Assembly: GCA_944548615.1 (NCBI GenBank)
Contig: OX155965.1
Coordinates: 17,538,806 to 17,602,805 of the forward strand
Length of the DNA stretch: 64,000 nt
Source of the DNA: Micropterix aruncella
Taxonomy: Eukaryota > Arthropoda > Insecta > Lepidoptera > Micropterigidae
Reading direction: 5' to 3'
Shown here: positions 11,523 to 23,447 of the stretch, in pieces
How positions within the stretch are numbered: position 1 is the first letter of the stretch
Layout of the letters: every line of letters starts with the position of its first letter
Position numbers and translations under genes: made by a program
Notes under the pieces: model-generated
What the model was told of the DNA's origin: nothing
The model's input: the letters and a program-made list of their open reading frames with translations, nothing else
The model's database searches: none

Positions 11523-12599
11523 CTTAAGTAAAAAAAAGTTAATATAACAAATTGCAGTAAGAAAACATGTTGCATGCTTGAATCGCTATTTTGACGACCA
11601 TTAGTTCAAGACGCAGCGACAAAAAAGAGCAAGAGTTTTGTACGAGTTGATACATTCAGATAAGACAGTATTTTGGCCACAGAATGCCGGGGTAGAGTCA
11701 GAAGGCCAGACTCCGGGATACCCGGGATACCTGGCGATGGCGTACTAGGAAAAGTGTAATTTTAATTAGTACCCTAAAAGTTTTTAAAGCTGAAAAATCG
11801 TCCGTAGACAGTAAATGCAATACAGAACTGGAAACAAATGGTCAGACTGCTTAACAATAGAATGCGTGGCGTCAGCATTGCTCCATAAATGTCACAAAAA
11901 TGAAGTCCTTTATATTGCGCAACACATTAGACCGATGCGTAATAGTTACCGAAAATTATGTACCGGGGTATTTGCAGGGTGACCTATTCACGCAGATGCT
12001 GCCGAATTTCACATCATCGTCGCAACTGTGACCCGCCAATCCGCTTTTGTGCTTGCAAAGCTTGTGTTACCGTGCGTTTCCAAATGTTCATTTTGTGATT
12101 TATTCTCATTCCACGAAGAAACAACTTAAATATATTGGAAACAACCATTCCTTCAAGCATTTTCTTTGGATGTGACGGGCGACGTGTCAAGAACGATTTG
12201 ATGGGGCTGGGTTGGCGGTATCGCCAAGAGTGAGTATATTTTTATATCACGTCATTATACGGCCGATTGCCATCGTGTCATAGACGTCTGCTTTTGACGT
12301 GCGTTAAAAAACGTACGAGAGTGAAATGAACCCTCGCTTCAATGGCGTGGCCCACTTCGAACGAGGCGCCCTCAACCCTGAAAGGTCACTGCGACAAAGA
12401 ATCGCAATTTCCCATCGATGAAGTTGTAGACCCAACCGCCTCCGGATAGATGAAATCATTAATATATATTTACAATTCTAGGTTAACCATTACTCGAGAG
12501 ATTGTTTTTATTGTCATGGAAAAGGTCACAGTGCATTCATAATTTAATAATGAAAAACACCAGTTTCTTACATAATATTTCAGATAATGGTTTCAATTG
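11523..12599. other. No recognised feature
   Basis: Mixed-composition DNA, GC-richer around 12180-12440. No tails, terminal repeats or protein motifs were seen. Confidence 0.45.
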
Positions 12600-13507
12600 T
12601 GTGTTAGTGTGTGTGGGTATGTGTGTGTGTGTGTGTGTGTGTTTGTGTGTGTGTGTTTGTGTCGGTGTGTGTGCAGTGTTTGCGTGTGTGTACGCATGTA
12701 TTTGTGTATGTATGTATGTGTGTGTGTGTATGTGTCTATGTGTGTGTGTGTGTGTGAGTGAGTGAGTGAGTGAGTGAGTGAGTGAGTGAGTGAGTGAGTG
12801 AGTGAGTGAGTGAGTGAGTGAGTGAGTGAGTGAGTGAGTGAGTGAGTGAGTGAGTGAGTGAGTGAGTGAGTGAGTGAGTGAGTGAGTGAGTGAGTGAGTG
12901 AGTGAGTGAGTGAGTGAGTGAGTGAGTGAGTGAGTGAGTGAGTGAGTGAGTGAGTGAGTGAGTGAGTGAGTGAGTGAGTGAGTGAGTGAGTGAGTGAGTG
13001 AGTGAGTGAGTGAGTGAGTGAGTGAGTGAGTGAGTGAGTGAGTGAGTGAGTGAGTGAGTGAGTGAGTGAGTGAGTGAGTGAGTGAGTGAGTGAGTGAGTG
13101 AGTGAGTGAGTGAGTGAGTGAGTGCGTGTGTGCGTGAGTGAGTGCGTGCGTGCGTGCGTACGTGCGTGCGTGCGTGCGTGCGTGCGTACGTGCGTACGCG
13201 CGAGTGAGTGAGTGAGTGAGTGAGTGAGTGAGTGAGTGAGTGAGTGAGTGAGTGAGTGAGTGAGTGAGTGAGTGAGTGAGTGAGTGAGTGAGTGAGTGAG
13301 TGAGTGAGTGAGTGAGTGAGTGAGTGAGTGAGTGAGTGAGTGAGTGAGTGAGTGAGTGAGTGAGTGAGTGAGTGAGTGCGTGTGTGCGTGAGTGAGTGCG
13401 TGCGTGCGTGCGTACGTGCGTGCGTGCGTGCGTGCGTGCGCGCGTGCGCGCGTGCGCGCGTGCGTGCGTGCGTACGTGCGTGCGTGCGTGCGTGCGCGCG
13501 CGCGTGC

Positions 13508-13539
<32 letters not shown>

Positions 13540-13557
13540 GCGTGCGTGTGTGTGTCC
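12600..13557. repeat. (GT)n, (GTGA)n and (GTGC)n compound satellite
   Basis: A (GT)n region to about 12753 passes into roughly 90 copies of GTGA (to about 13121). Then comes a GTGC-type block (13122-13200), about 43 further GTGA copies (13201-13375), and a second GTGC-type block (to 13557). The transition phrase GTGCGTGTGTGCGTGAGTGA occurs at 13122 and again at 13376, so the compound [GTGA block + GTGC block] is itself duplicated with a 254-bp shift. The 301-codon minus-strand frame of THSLTHSL repeats is a by-product of the repeat, not a gene. Confidence 0.97.
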
Positions 13558-15299
13558 GTACCTCAATACCAACTGTATCCCAAAAAGTACACGTCCAATT
13601 TGGACCCAGTTAAATACAAAAATAGTTAATCCTAATGCCAAGATTTAAAAATCCGATGAGATATCCGCCATTTCGTTTCGAATTACAAAAAAATGTAAAA
13701 ATATACATCCGTTAACAGTGGTCTTAAAAAATTAAGTATCGCTACACTACCATAATGTTGTACGTGAAAAAGTACAACTTTTCACTCGACAAGTTATATT
13801 TATTCTGGTCAGCTCCCAGTTTATAATATACCTAGAAATTTACACGAGGCAAAGTCAATTGAGTAATCCTTTCCGTTGAGGAATTATAACCGATTCTTTG
13901 GTCGCGTGAAGTGAATTCCGAGACCTTATCCGACCCACCCCCTCCCCCCTCTCCCACACTCCCCCCTCCCGCTCACGCTTAGCAACGGACGATGGTCTAA
14001 TTTTGGAATAAACAAGCCACTTCGCGCCGCAACCCACGGACCACGAGATATAAGTCAATATTTGCGGACAATAAATGAGTCACGCCGTTTTTTCTGGCGG
14101 TGTTTTTTAGTGCAGGAGCCTTTTTATACGACGTTTTCACGTCAAAAAATAATTAAATGTGATTAAAAAGTCTAAGTACCTACATTGCCTACAACTCTTG
14201 CTTATGTCGCTTTTCGACATCTTCGGCGGGGTTTGAATTAAAAATATTGTAATCTGAAAATTGTATGCCTGTCAAATCTGTTATTATGAATGTTAGTGTC
14301 TTAGAATCCTGAAAATAATGCCTCTATTTTGTTGTCAGAAATATATAGTGGTTTACAAGGTAAATAATATATATATATTTCAAATGATGGGTACATAATA
14401 AAGAATTTAAAAACTGAACCTGACAATCGCGATTGTTACTCGTATAGCCGATGAAAAATAAATTGAAGAGAAGAAATCAACAAAGTTTAAAACTTTTATG
14501 CAAACATAAAAAATCGATCGAACAGCGAACGAACCGCAATGAAATCAGGTACCGAATACCACACTGCTTGCATTCGATGTAACATTTTTTTATTGGGTGC
14601 GTAGTTAAAACAGCCTTGATGCATGGGTTGCTCTAAGAGACCAATCTTATAGAAATGTAAAATAATTTCGCAATGCGGGTCCCACACGCCCCGGTTTGAA
14701 TGCAGCTACTCCATCAGGGTTAAGTTCAGAAATCAAGCCGGAGTCAGGAGTGAGAGGAGGCGTCGACCGTCGTGAGGGACGGCTTCTCCGGGATCTCGGG
14801 TATGGCGTCACGGGCATACGTTTTAAAAATGCTCTCACGGTTGCCTATAAATTTAACCGTATCCCGAAATAGAGACCCGCCCACTGTGGCATAACGAGGC
14901 GCGAACGAAAATAGCGCTCCAAGAGCAAACAATAAAACCGTCCGAGAGTCTCTACAATAGGAGCAGTTTGAGGTAGGTAAAGTAGGCGGCCTAGAAAATA
15001 TCTGGAGGCTTAAAACATATTAAAGAAATACCACTAATTTTTATTGAGTTGCCGGCAGTTGGTGGCATAGATATACAGTATACCGAGTTAGAAGCAGTAA
15101 CCGCACTCTCGAGCGGCTGGGCGTTGCGGGGATGGAGTGCGAGGGAAGTGAACGGAGGGATACGTCTCGCCGAACGCCTTCGCTCGGGCGTTACGCGGGG
15201 GTGGAGATTGGCACGTTTGAATATCTGCGTCGCCCGTGTGGCGGCTATATGTGACCCCTAAGGACTCGTGTCGTCTCGCTTTGATTTCAATGTTGTTCT
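13558..15299. other. No recognised feature; pyrimidine-rich tract at ~13925-13975
   Basis: A C/T-rich tract lies near 13925-13975, and moderately GC-rich patches occur at 14680-14930 and 15050-15250. None contains a convincing reading frame or inverted termini. Confidence 0.4.
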
Positions 15300-15590
15300 A
15301 GGAGACGCTTATGTCTGGTATACTGTGCTGGATAGGTCGCCTGATCTTACATTGTAAGATTCCGGGTTCGATCGCCGTCTGGGTCATTATTTTCCGTTGG
15401 CCTAAAATAACGGGATTGTATTTCAATTATATCGGTGAATGCAATATCAAGACTCACACTTACATACATGTTACACGCACATATACATACATAGACACTT
15501 CATAGTAGGGTTGGTTGTCAGAGATTGTCGTATGATAATAAACATGCACATTTTGAAAATTCGAAATAAAGATTAGAAACAAACAAACAC
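15300..15590 (+). mobile_element. tRNA-derived SINE
   Basis: The head contains CCTGATCTTAC and ATTGTAAGATTCCGGGTTCGAT, a tRNA T-arm with a near-perfect RNA polymerase III B box (GGGTTCGAT). The body has ATTTTCCGTTGGCCTAAAATAA, then GGTGAATGCAATATCAAGACT, a CATA-rich stretch and GGGTTGGTTGTCAGAGATTGTC with TATGATAATAAACATGC. It ends in an A-rich tail. The same head and body occur at 24.2, 26.1-26.7, 32.0 and 40.8-41.3 kb, defining a family. It encodes no protein and would be mobilised by a LINE. Confidence 0.85.
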
Positions 15591-16220
15591 TTTAATAGAC
15601 TTAGCAAGAATTGTCTCCCCGAATAGCAGACAGCATATAATCCTTTTGCAAAGTTAGCTACCTATTCATGCCATCACAGAGTGGACTAGAGAAAGCTACT
15701 GCCTCAACCCAAGTAGGTAAAACTAGAAACTTTCTTGCATTACTGTTGTCCCCCTTCTCTTTTCTAGTAACATGAAAAACCTGGCGCTGATAATAGGCGA
15801 AAATAAACCTAAGCGAAATTAGTAGATGGAATTATCGCTGCCTAAGGCGTAAACAACGTTTTCTTCAGACTACGACGAAAACAATGTTAGCGCCCGACAT
15901 AAAGCTGACGATAATCGAATATGCGTGTGTAGCTTATATATGTGTAGTTTCAGATAAAAACTACTCGATAAAAACAAGCGGCTTCTAAACGTTTGCGTGT
16001 GAAAACTAAGAAAGTACTCTTTGCTATCAAGTAACGGAAATTTCAACACAGGGTAGAAATGCAGAGGAACACCACTATAAGTGGTGGTGTGGCTTTTAAT
16101 AGTTGTGGACTGGTGTTGATTTAAAAAATCCCTCTGGATTTCTTGTTACAATTGAACATGTATAGTATTTGGGTATCGCTATAGTAAAACAGCATCTAAA
16201 CTACTCCTTAAATTTTTAGC
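15591..16220. other. No recognised feature
   Basis: AT-rich unique-looking DNA between the SINE and the Penelope insertion. No frames or termini stand out. Confidence 0.5.
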
Positions 16221-16232
16221 GAACAGGTGTAA

Positions 16233-17487
16233 TTATAAATAGGATAGAAAACGAATTTACCGCGTGAAATTTGTAGGACCCGACGTTTCGGTGACGTTGC
16301 AGCCGCCGTTGTCTAGGGTAGACTGAAGAGCTGTCAGTCCGTTGTTTTGCGGGTAGGCCGCAAACCGCTGCCGCCACTGCGTAGGTTATAACGGTGGTGG
16401 GGGGCCGGGCTCGGAGCGCGGGAATTTTTAAAATCCGTCTTGCACACAACACTCACTGTATCCTGTTTTACGTCTTTGCGTTCGGCGTTCGGCGGCGGGA
16501 ACATTTTAAGAAGAGGGTTCCACGTAGAAGAGAGTTTGTAGCCGTCATCTCTATTGAAGTTCGGAGTTCTTCTTATTTCAATGGCTTCCCGGATCATGCG
16601 AGGAAAGTAGAATTGTTCCTTGGATAGAACAATGGGATTTTGAAACTGCATCCAGTGGTTACTTCCGCTATCCAATATATGTTCGCAGATCGCCGATTTT
16701 TCTCGCTGAACGTTTTTAACAGCTTTGATCTGTTCTGTCAGTCGCGTGGCTATGGGCCGTTTCGTTTGTCCAACGTAGGCTAGACCGCAGCTGCATTCGA
16801 CTTTATACACACCCGGGGTTTGCAGTGGTATTACATCCTTTACAGGCCTCAAAAATCGAGCTATATTTTGGGTCGGTTTGAAGATCGTTTTTATATCGAA
16901 TCTGTTTAGCATCTTACTTATTCGATCAGTCACGCCCTTGATGTATGGTAAGAATGCTCTTGATCTGCTCGGTTTTTGAGTTTCGTCCGTATTAGATCGT
17001 GTGCGTGTCTCGTGATATTTTCCGTATACATTTTTCCTAAGGACATCATTGACATGTTCCATCTCCTTCGGAAAATGCTCAGTGTCGCATAGATCGCGTG
17101 CTCGATTCACGAGCGACGTTTGCACTGAACGTAGATGGTAGGGATGATGGTGTGAGCTTGCATGCAAATATCTGTCCGTATGTGTGGGCTTCCGATATAC
17201 CGTATGTCCGAGAGTATTGTCACTTCTCCTCGTCACTTTGACATCCAAAAATGGTAAGGAGCCGTCCTTCTCTACTTCATAGGTGAAACTGATTTTTGGG
17301 TGTATGGAGTTTAGATGACCCAGGAATTTTTTCACCGTTTGAATGTTGCCTTTCAGGATGCAGAAGGTATCATCACAACGGCGGCTGCAACGTCACCGAA
17401 ACGTCGGGTCCTACAAATTTCACGCGGTAAATTCGTTTTCTATCCTATTTATAATGTCAAACAACCGCGATAGTCTTCGATTTTATA
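16233..17487 (-). mobile_element. Penelope-like retroelement insertion
   Basis: The insertion is bounded by a 12-base duplication, GAACAGGTGTAA, at 16221-16232 and 17488-17499. Its ends carry a 79-base inverted repeat (16232-16310 against 17377-17455) that I read as identical on both arms; beyond it the right end has about 32 extra bases containing CGATAGTCTTCGATTTTATA. Inverted or partial terminal repeats, variable target duplications and 5' truncation are typical of Penelope-like elements. The enclosed coding part runs on the minus strand from the reverse transcriptase DD motif to the GIY-YIG endonuclease. The element is 5'-truncated and cannot move on its own. Confidence 0.9.
16334..17378 (-). 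pseudogene. Penelope-like RT (3' part) plus GIY-YIG endonuclease, truncated
   Basis: The uninterrupted frame starts inside the right inverted repeat and reads RCDDTFCILKGN, the DD of the reverse transcriptase active site (a C stands where Y.DD elements usually have V or A). Then come SLPFLDVKVTR and YRKPTHTDRYLHASSHHHP, signatures of the Penelope thumb region. The C-terminal GIY-YIG nuclease shows GVYKVECSCGLAYVGQTKRP (about residues 175-194 counting from the GTG at 17335), the CEH cluster, and EAIEIRRTPNFNRDDG, which supplies the usual catalytic Glu and a downstream Asn. A stop lies just upstream of the DD motif in the inverted repeat, so fingers and most of the palm are gone. The surviving ~340 codons are intact, which argues for a fairly recent insertion. 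It ends at the TGA near 16334. Confidence 0.9.
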
Positions 17488-17499
17488 GAACAGGTGTAA

Positions 17500-18244
17500 G
17501 TTGAAAAATACATAGGTAATGTTAAAGATTATTAGCCCTCCTGTAGAAAGTACTCGCATGACTCTTTAGTACTCTTTTATAGTACTCTTTTAGTACTCTG
17601 ATAGTGCTTTTTTAATAATACTAAATTATAATATTGGGAAATCACATCAAGAGAATTCATATTTATGTTAGGAATGTAGAAATATTTGTGTATATTCTCC
17701 GAAAATTTCAAATCCATCCGGCAAATATTCTTGCAGATACATGCATATTTGTATGGACGTTCGGAGCGTTACAAAGTAGGCGGCGCGGCGTAAAGATCAG
17801 AGTAGCAGCAGTTTTTATGCCGCGCAATACCTGAGTAGACCATTTTTATTGTATTCGCATAGGTCTATTTATAGATCTATTATATGCCAGACAGCTAAAT
17901 GTGGTCGTTTCTTTACCAAACAAGTGAAATTCGTTAGTTGAAATATCTCTGCAACCAAAATCTCTGAAACAAGTCGTGCGTTCAGTTTATAATCTCTGTT
18001 CGTAGTTTTGCGTTTCAAAATGCATCTTATGTGTAGTAGAAAACTAAGAGCATCTGACAAGATGCAAAAATCAAGATCAAAAAAGATAAAAATTGTTTTA
18101 AATCCAAAACTATGCTGAAAACGAGGGTGCAGAGCGCGTCACGATCTCTGACTTTTGAGCGCATGGGAGCACGCTCGAAGGAAGAATGTTTCGTAGACAA
18201 CAACTCGGCATATTAGAAGCTGCTGATGATGCAAAGGGTTCATC
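17500..18244. other. No recognised feature
   Basis: AT-rich DNA including four ACTCTTTTAG-like repeats near 17560-17600. No coding or terminal motifs were recognised. Confidence 0.45.
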
Positions 18245-18248
18245 TTAA

Positions 18249-18840
18249 GGCCCCGGGTTAGATGACTCCGTCTAAATTGAAAAAAATAACAATATATGTA
18301 TGTCTTTTGAAACTTCGTTTTTCTCAAAACGGTGTTTTCAAAGTCGGTGAGCACAATTTCTCAAAAACAGCTAAACCGACCGGTCTGAAATTTTAACACA
18401 ACCTTCTCAGATATATTCTTCAGGGGTTGATCGAAGGAATAAGATATCCGATAATTACTTCTATTTTTTTAAACGACTTAACTAAAAAATTTTGGTTGAA
18501 AATCGGATTTTTTCTTTTCGGAGCTGCCATTTTGTCAAAAATGAAAATTTCGTCTATTCCTTCGATCAATACCTAGATTTATATTTCCACTAGTAGAATC
18601 TTTGGGTTTTTTTATTTCATATAATTCAAATTGGAGATATCTTGATCACTGTCAGACACATTTTTTTGAAGGACATCCAGGAGACCGTCTACAGGAGCAG
18701 TGTAAATCAATATTTTTAAAAACGAAAAATGTCAAAAGTTACAACTGCATTTATTAATACTTCTTGTATTTGTCAAAAAAAAACCTTAAAAAATCGTAAA
18801 AAAAACGACTTGTTATGGTTTTGCAACTGCGTATAACCCC
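18249..18840. mobile_element. Possible TTAA-flanked non-autonomous element
   Basis: TTAA stands at 18245-18248 and 18841-18844. The left end continues GGCCCCGGGTTAGATGA, and the reverse complement of the right end GGGGTTATACGCAGTTGC, so the termini agree only in GG...GGTTA. The interior has long T- and A-runs and phrases such as CTCAAAAACAGCTAAACCGAC. Such sequence is common in insect interspersed repeats, but the short terminal match makes a piggyBac assignment tentative. Confidence 0.4.
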
Positions 18841-18844
18841 TTAA

Positions 18845-19560
18845 AAACGCTAATTTATCAACTCAAAATCACTGACTGACAAAATTCACTGACAAAATTC
18901 AGAAGCATAAATGTCATTAATTATTTAACATAATTTATATCTTTATTATATCCAAACATTTATATCTTTCCACTTCAATAATTTACAGTAGGCTGTATTG
19001 CCATTAGGATTCTCTCACATGAATTCATGTCACAATATATTAAATTCTCATTGTTTATTTGCCAAGCCAACGCGTTATTAACGCTTCAGTGGAAGCCAAA
19101 CAACACCTATGCACTACCTAAATACGAGTACATTTCCGGGAGTTTGGGGAACATATTATTTACGATGTTTATGGTTCACTGCGTAAGGGCATGTTACTAA
19201 CTTATCTTTAGGGTTTAAATTGAAATGTCACAATAGGTTACTTCAAAATGGCGTTGAGACGACAGCTTAATGTATACGTAAATTAAATGTAGGAATATAA
19301 AGGGTATAGCTACATAAAATCCTCTCAAATAAAGGGAAAACATTTAAATTGCAAACGTTACACAATGTAGAGGAATGTAATAAATAATACTGAAGGACGC
19401 CTGTGCGATATCCCGCCTCGTAACTATGCCGTCTGACGGGGATATCAAGTGGGTTACGGGTGGATCATTTGGTTGCTTGTGCAAAGTTTAGTTGACAGTG
19501 GAAGCGTTTGAAAACTTATGATGAGTATTGAGAGGTGAATTATCGATATGGCGATCGCTA
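18845..19560. other. No recognised feature
   Basis: AT-rich DNA with no frames or repeats that I could tie to a family. Confidence 0.5.
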
Positions 19561-19576
19561 ATCAAAACTCACGTAC

Positions 19577-19925
19577 CTTGACGGTCATGTAGCTGCAGCA
19601 GTGGGATGCGCGCTGCTGATTCCGCTTTTGCGTAGCGCGCACGGCACGATCGACGCGATCGAGGGATTCGTGCGGCGTGTCCGGCGCGACGCGTGCGCTG
19701 ATCCAATTGTATGGTGCGTGCGACGCGCTGTTTCCTGTGGTGGTGCAGTCGTAACACCACTGAAGGATCGATGTGCGTTTTACAACGAATCCGAGTCCGC
19801 GATTCCGAGACAACAACGAGGTTTTTGTCTGAGTCGGCGAGGCCGTGAACGCGGTCGAAAATCGTTGCTACCGTTCGAATTGACAGACTGACTTGCCGCC
19901 CGTTCGAAAGCGGGCGATGTTGCCA
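19577..19925 (-). other. Candidate CpG-rich first exon of a host gene
   Basis: On the minus strand a GC- and CpG-rich island ends in CGTCAAG followed by GTACGTGAGT, a close match to a 5' splice site (exon end 19577, intron from 19576). Near its upstream side is CAAGTCAGTC, fitting the arthropod initiator TCAGT(C/T) with the A at 19889, and just upstream CGCCCG/CGGGCG form a small hairpin. A frame is open through most of the island but has no ATG in good context, so the exon would be mainly 5' untranslated. No downstream exon was found. Compared with the AT-rich, repeat-laden surroundings the island looks like host promoter/exon DNA, but the evidence is indirect. Confidence 0.3.
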
Positions 19926-20287
19926 ACTCTCAGGTTTTTGTGAGTTGACAGCTCTCACCAATCGATAATTGAATTATGCAAAATATAATATTAAAATGAA
20001 TTCGAATTTATCAATAACAATATCGAACAACGCCCATTACAAAAAATCTGATTGATACACGGAATTATATAATTTCTCAAATTCCATCCTAATGAAGCGA
20101 CATAGCAAGCGATATATTGGCTATATAATTGGGGCTTTTCCCGTTGGCAAAAGTGCGAAAAGCAAGCGTTTTGCAATATTTTCAATTGTTGTTTACGTAT
20201 AAACGAGTCCGTAATAAAAACATAGATACGATGAAAAGGAAAGTATATACATAAGCTTTCAAGCTTATAAGTGTACTAGTTGTACTA

Positions 20288-20565
20288 GTGGACCAACTAG
20301 CCAAGATGAGTAGAAGCGTTAGGGGAAGGCACAGTTTAGTACCACGTGTGAGAACCTTATTCGCGCAACGATACTTCTACTACTTCGCTCCAAGGCTTTA
20401 TAATAATATAGGCATTGCGATTCAAAATCAATTTACCATGGTAGCATTAAGGAAATCAATAAAAACGTGCTTGTTTTATAAAGAACCACTGTATGCCAAA
20501 ACCGAGCTCATAACAATCTTTGATTAGGTAAATCAAAAATAATAAAATAATAATAATAAAAGTAG
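20288..20565 (+). pseudogene. LINE reverse transcriptase C-terminal end
   Basis: Seventy-nine codons (20288-20527) end a Jockey/CR1-like ORF2: VPRVRTLFAQRYFYYFAP, RLYNNIGIAIQN and VALRKSIKTCLF match the terminal pattern T.F..R.F.Y.A...YN.LP..I......FK..I..WL. The frame stops naturally, followed by an A/T-rich (AATAAT)n tail near 20537-20565. The copy is severely 5'-truncated. The same terminal pattern is encoded at 37.1-37.6 kb (minus) and at 54.4-54.75 kb. Confidence 0.7.
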
Positions 20566-20569
20566 TTTA

Positions 20570-21440
20570 TTATGTATATGTGTAATATGTATTCACTGTA
20601 TTTATGTATTATTAGGCATTTATGTATTGGTGTTGGGTATAAACATAATTTTATTTCTACTAATGTATCAGTGTATAGCGGGATAATTCAGTGTGTGTGT
20701 ATTATACAAGTGTGAATGTTTATTGTTTCTTTTTCATATGACCGAACGTCATACCAGTCAGCTCGCGGAAACGTAATATCTGAACTAAAATATTAGCATC
20801 CCTAGATACGGACATTTTTCGGTTAAAGATAGAATAATCAAGATAATACTGTAAATGAAACTATCGGGTTCAGTTAGACTACTGCAAGGGACTTTAGTTA
20901 ATCTACTGCATCGTCGGAGGCAAGATGCGGGACAGAGAGTACAGCAGTCGCATACCGACGATTCTCGATATCATGCTGCGCATCTGCCGCATCTGCGCAT
21001 ATGGATTGGGTTGGAGGTTCCTCATTCGCGATGGCCTAGAAAAAAATAGGGTGGGTGAATGTGAACTTCTGGTATTATGCCCAGTATATCTATTCCGCTT
21101 TTCTATCCATTTTGAGTGCCAGGCTACCATAGGTTTGTATGGAGTCTCAGTGCGTTTCTTGTTGTTCAAGCATCCAATCGTTAAGAGGCACGTTTGTCAC
21201 AGAGGTTCGTCAAGATTATGGCCACTCTCGAACTAAATCAGCCTGACGGCAAATGTAAAGAGGTTCAATATTGCTTAATGCTGGCAGCTCTTAATCGTCA
21301 ATGGGGACTAGAAATTGTGTATAAGTCGTCTCTCCATCTCGCTGGCTGCCCCCCGACATTGCGTCTTCCAGTTCAGGAGCGCCACTCTAGCAACTCTTCA
21401 CTATCTGACGTCTTTCCGCCTGTCCGCTAATGTGACGTCT
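20570..21440. other. No confident feature
   Basis: Two overlapping frames near 20855-21236 are open for 64-103 codons without recognised motifs. The interval may be host DNA or old repeat. Confidence 0.4.
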
Positions 21441-21449
21441 ACATTACCA

Positions 21450-21760
21450 GTATTGTATCATCATCATCATCAGTCAGTAGACATCTACTGTTGGACATAG
21501 GCCTCCCCCATAGAACGCCATGACGATCAATCTTGAGCTGGCTCCATTCACCTATTTTCTGCGACCGTGGCAGTATTCGGCTCATCTTGTGGGGGTAGTC
21601 ATACACTGCGTCTGTCGGTTCGTGGTCGCTATTCGACAACCTTATTCCCCGACGGTTTTCCGCTCTGCGGGCTATAAGCCAATCTATTGCCATTTCAAGT
21701 TGCTAATTTTATGAGCTTTGTCAGTTACCTTGGTTCTTCTGCGAACTTCCGTTGTCTCAG
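21450..21760 (-). pseudogene. RTE/BovB-like LINE 3' end
   Basis: Read on the minus strand, the segment translates (with stops) as LKWQ.IGL..AERKTVGE.GCRIATTNRQTQCM, corresponding to the KWQWAGHIARR.D.RWG.....W.P..G.R pattern at the C-terminus of BovB/RTE-like reverse transcriptases, then GASSRLIVMAFYGGGLCP. It ends in a (GAT)n run (plus-strand ATC repeats at 21457-21471), the usual RTE 3' tail. At least five in-frame stops show that it is dead. Confidence 0.75.
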
Positions 21761-23447
21761 ATCCTACCACGCAGTGAAACTCCAGTGCCGTATAATTAGA
21801 TATAGTATTTTCACGTTTCCACTTAAACCTAAAACCGTTCACGTTGTTTCAAGTTAGAGGCAGGAGTGTGTCAAGTGGGGCCGGATACTGTCAGCAGATG
21901 CTCGAAAGAGGCGAAAGAATTCCGAGATAACGAGGACGACGCTTGGCGCGCGGAAACATCTCAACCACCCGTTCGTCGCCGCTTTTGGGAGCGTGTTTAC
22001 AACTTACTCTATCTTAATTTGACGTCCGCGATGACAGCGCAATGGGTGCCGCCTTATTTGACGACGATCACTTTGTAACACTCCGTAGATGTGGAAAGCA
22101 AATGGCAACGAACAGAGAACGAGAGAGTAGGTGCCAAACATTTTAGTCAATGGTATTTTTGCAATACAGTTTTGGAAGTAAAAACGTCTATAAGTTTGGT
22201 TTGGTACCAAATTGGTATGGTAGCCTGGTCAAAACTTTTGACGATGCAAATCTCCCGAATTTCATGCGATTACAGGGCGAGTAATGAATCTACGGCAACT
22301 AACCGACCAAATCCAGATAGCTTACAAGTGTAAGATCCTGGATCATGACGTGGTGGCGTAGTGTAAGATCCTGGCATTTATTGGTGACGGCAGACGAAAT
22401 CCCTGGATGTTGCGGACAAAAATTACACCACAAAGGTATTAGAGTTCGGATACCTTGAAAGCAGTTTATTATGCGTTAGCGTGAATCTGAGGATAAACGC
22501 GTAGGATGCCGATCGAGCTGACGTTCTACTTCTACTTAACTTTACCTGAACCTAAAGAAACATCATCTTTTATAACAATAATCAAAGATTTATACATTTT
22601 GAAACTCCAAAAATCAAAGTATTTAAACATTTCGGCTAATATGAAGCTAAAATAAGATCAAATTGAATGAAACGACAAAGAGAAGAAAGGCAGTTTGAGA
22701 AGAATCCATAAAAGTACAACGCCGAGCGATCGAGAGAGTCACGGCAGCCTCGGTTCAGCCTTCGCAACAACCTGTGTACTTTACCAAGTACAAACGTTTC
22801 AGCTACTCTTTTAAAGAAAAGGAAGTCCCATGAGCTTACATCGGTTGATTTATTTCGATATATTTAGTTGTCACGTAGCAACAATACTAAAAAATTTAGA
22901 GCTCTTAAATACGCTAAAAGCGAAACAACACATCAAAATCGAATCTAAGCCAATTCTTGAACATTTTTTTTATTTAGGGAAATACTACAATACTACTAAT
23001 ACACTACATATATATTAATCGAATTGCAAGCGGAAGTGACATTGAACTATTTATGACGATACGCTCTTACCACAGATTAGACGTAAATAGCTTAGTGAAT
23101 CACTATGCTTGTTTTTGGTTTCCTATTTATTTTCTAGGACATACAGGAAACTGCGTATAACTCCACACAGTTAAATTGTGATAGTAATCAATCGAAATCA
23201 CCATTACATCATAAAGTGATTGTTTATCATTGTCGCTGTGACTCTTTTGTCACTTTATTGTGATACAAGTGATTAAAAATCACTGATATGATACAAACAA
23301 GAGACAATCGATACAGATACATCACAAATATGTATCAGGCTAGTCCTAAACGAAGCCACAATAGATCCACAGTATACCTAAAACGTTTTAAATGACGAAC
23401 CCCTTCGGCGTTGTATACAAGTATCTAACAAACATATAGGAATAAAC
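21761..23447. other. No recognised feature
   Basis: Mixed DNA with short frames of up to 80 codons lacking motifs. The phrase GTGTAAGATCCTGG occurs twice near 22327-22373, faintly like the SINE head, but boxes are absent. Confidence 0.4.

Noticed and set aside
12736..13641. 301-codon minus-strand frame of THSL repeats
   Set aside because: It is an automatic consequence of the GTGA/GTGC array, whose unit leaves several frames open on both strands.
16394..16627. Plus-strand 77-codon frame
   Set aside because: It is the antisense of the Penelope coding region.
22327..22375. GTGTAAGATCCTGG twice as SINE heads
   Set aside because: A and B boxes are not present and no body follows; it may be a very old relic, but there is not enough to call.
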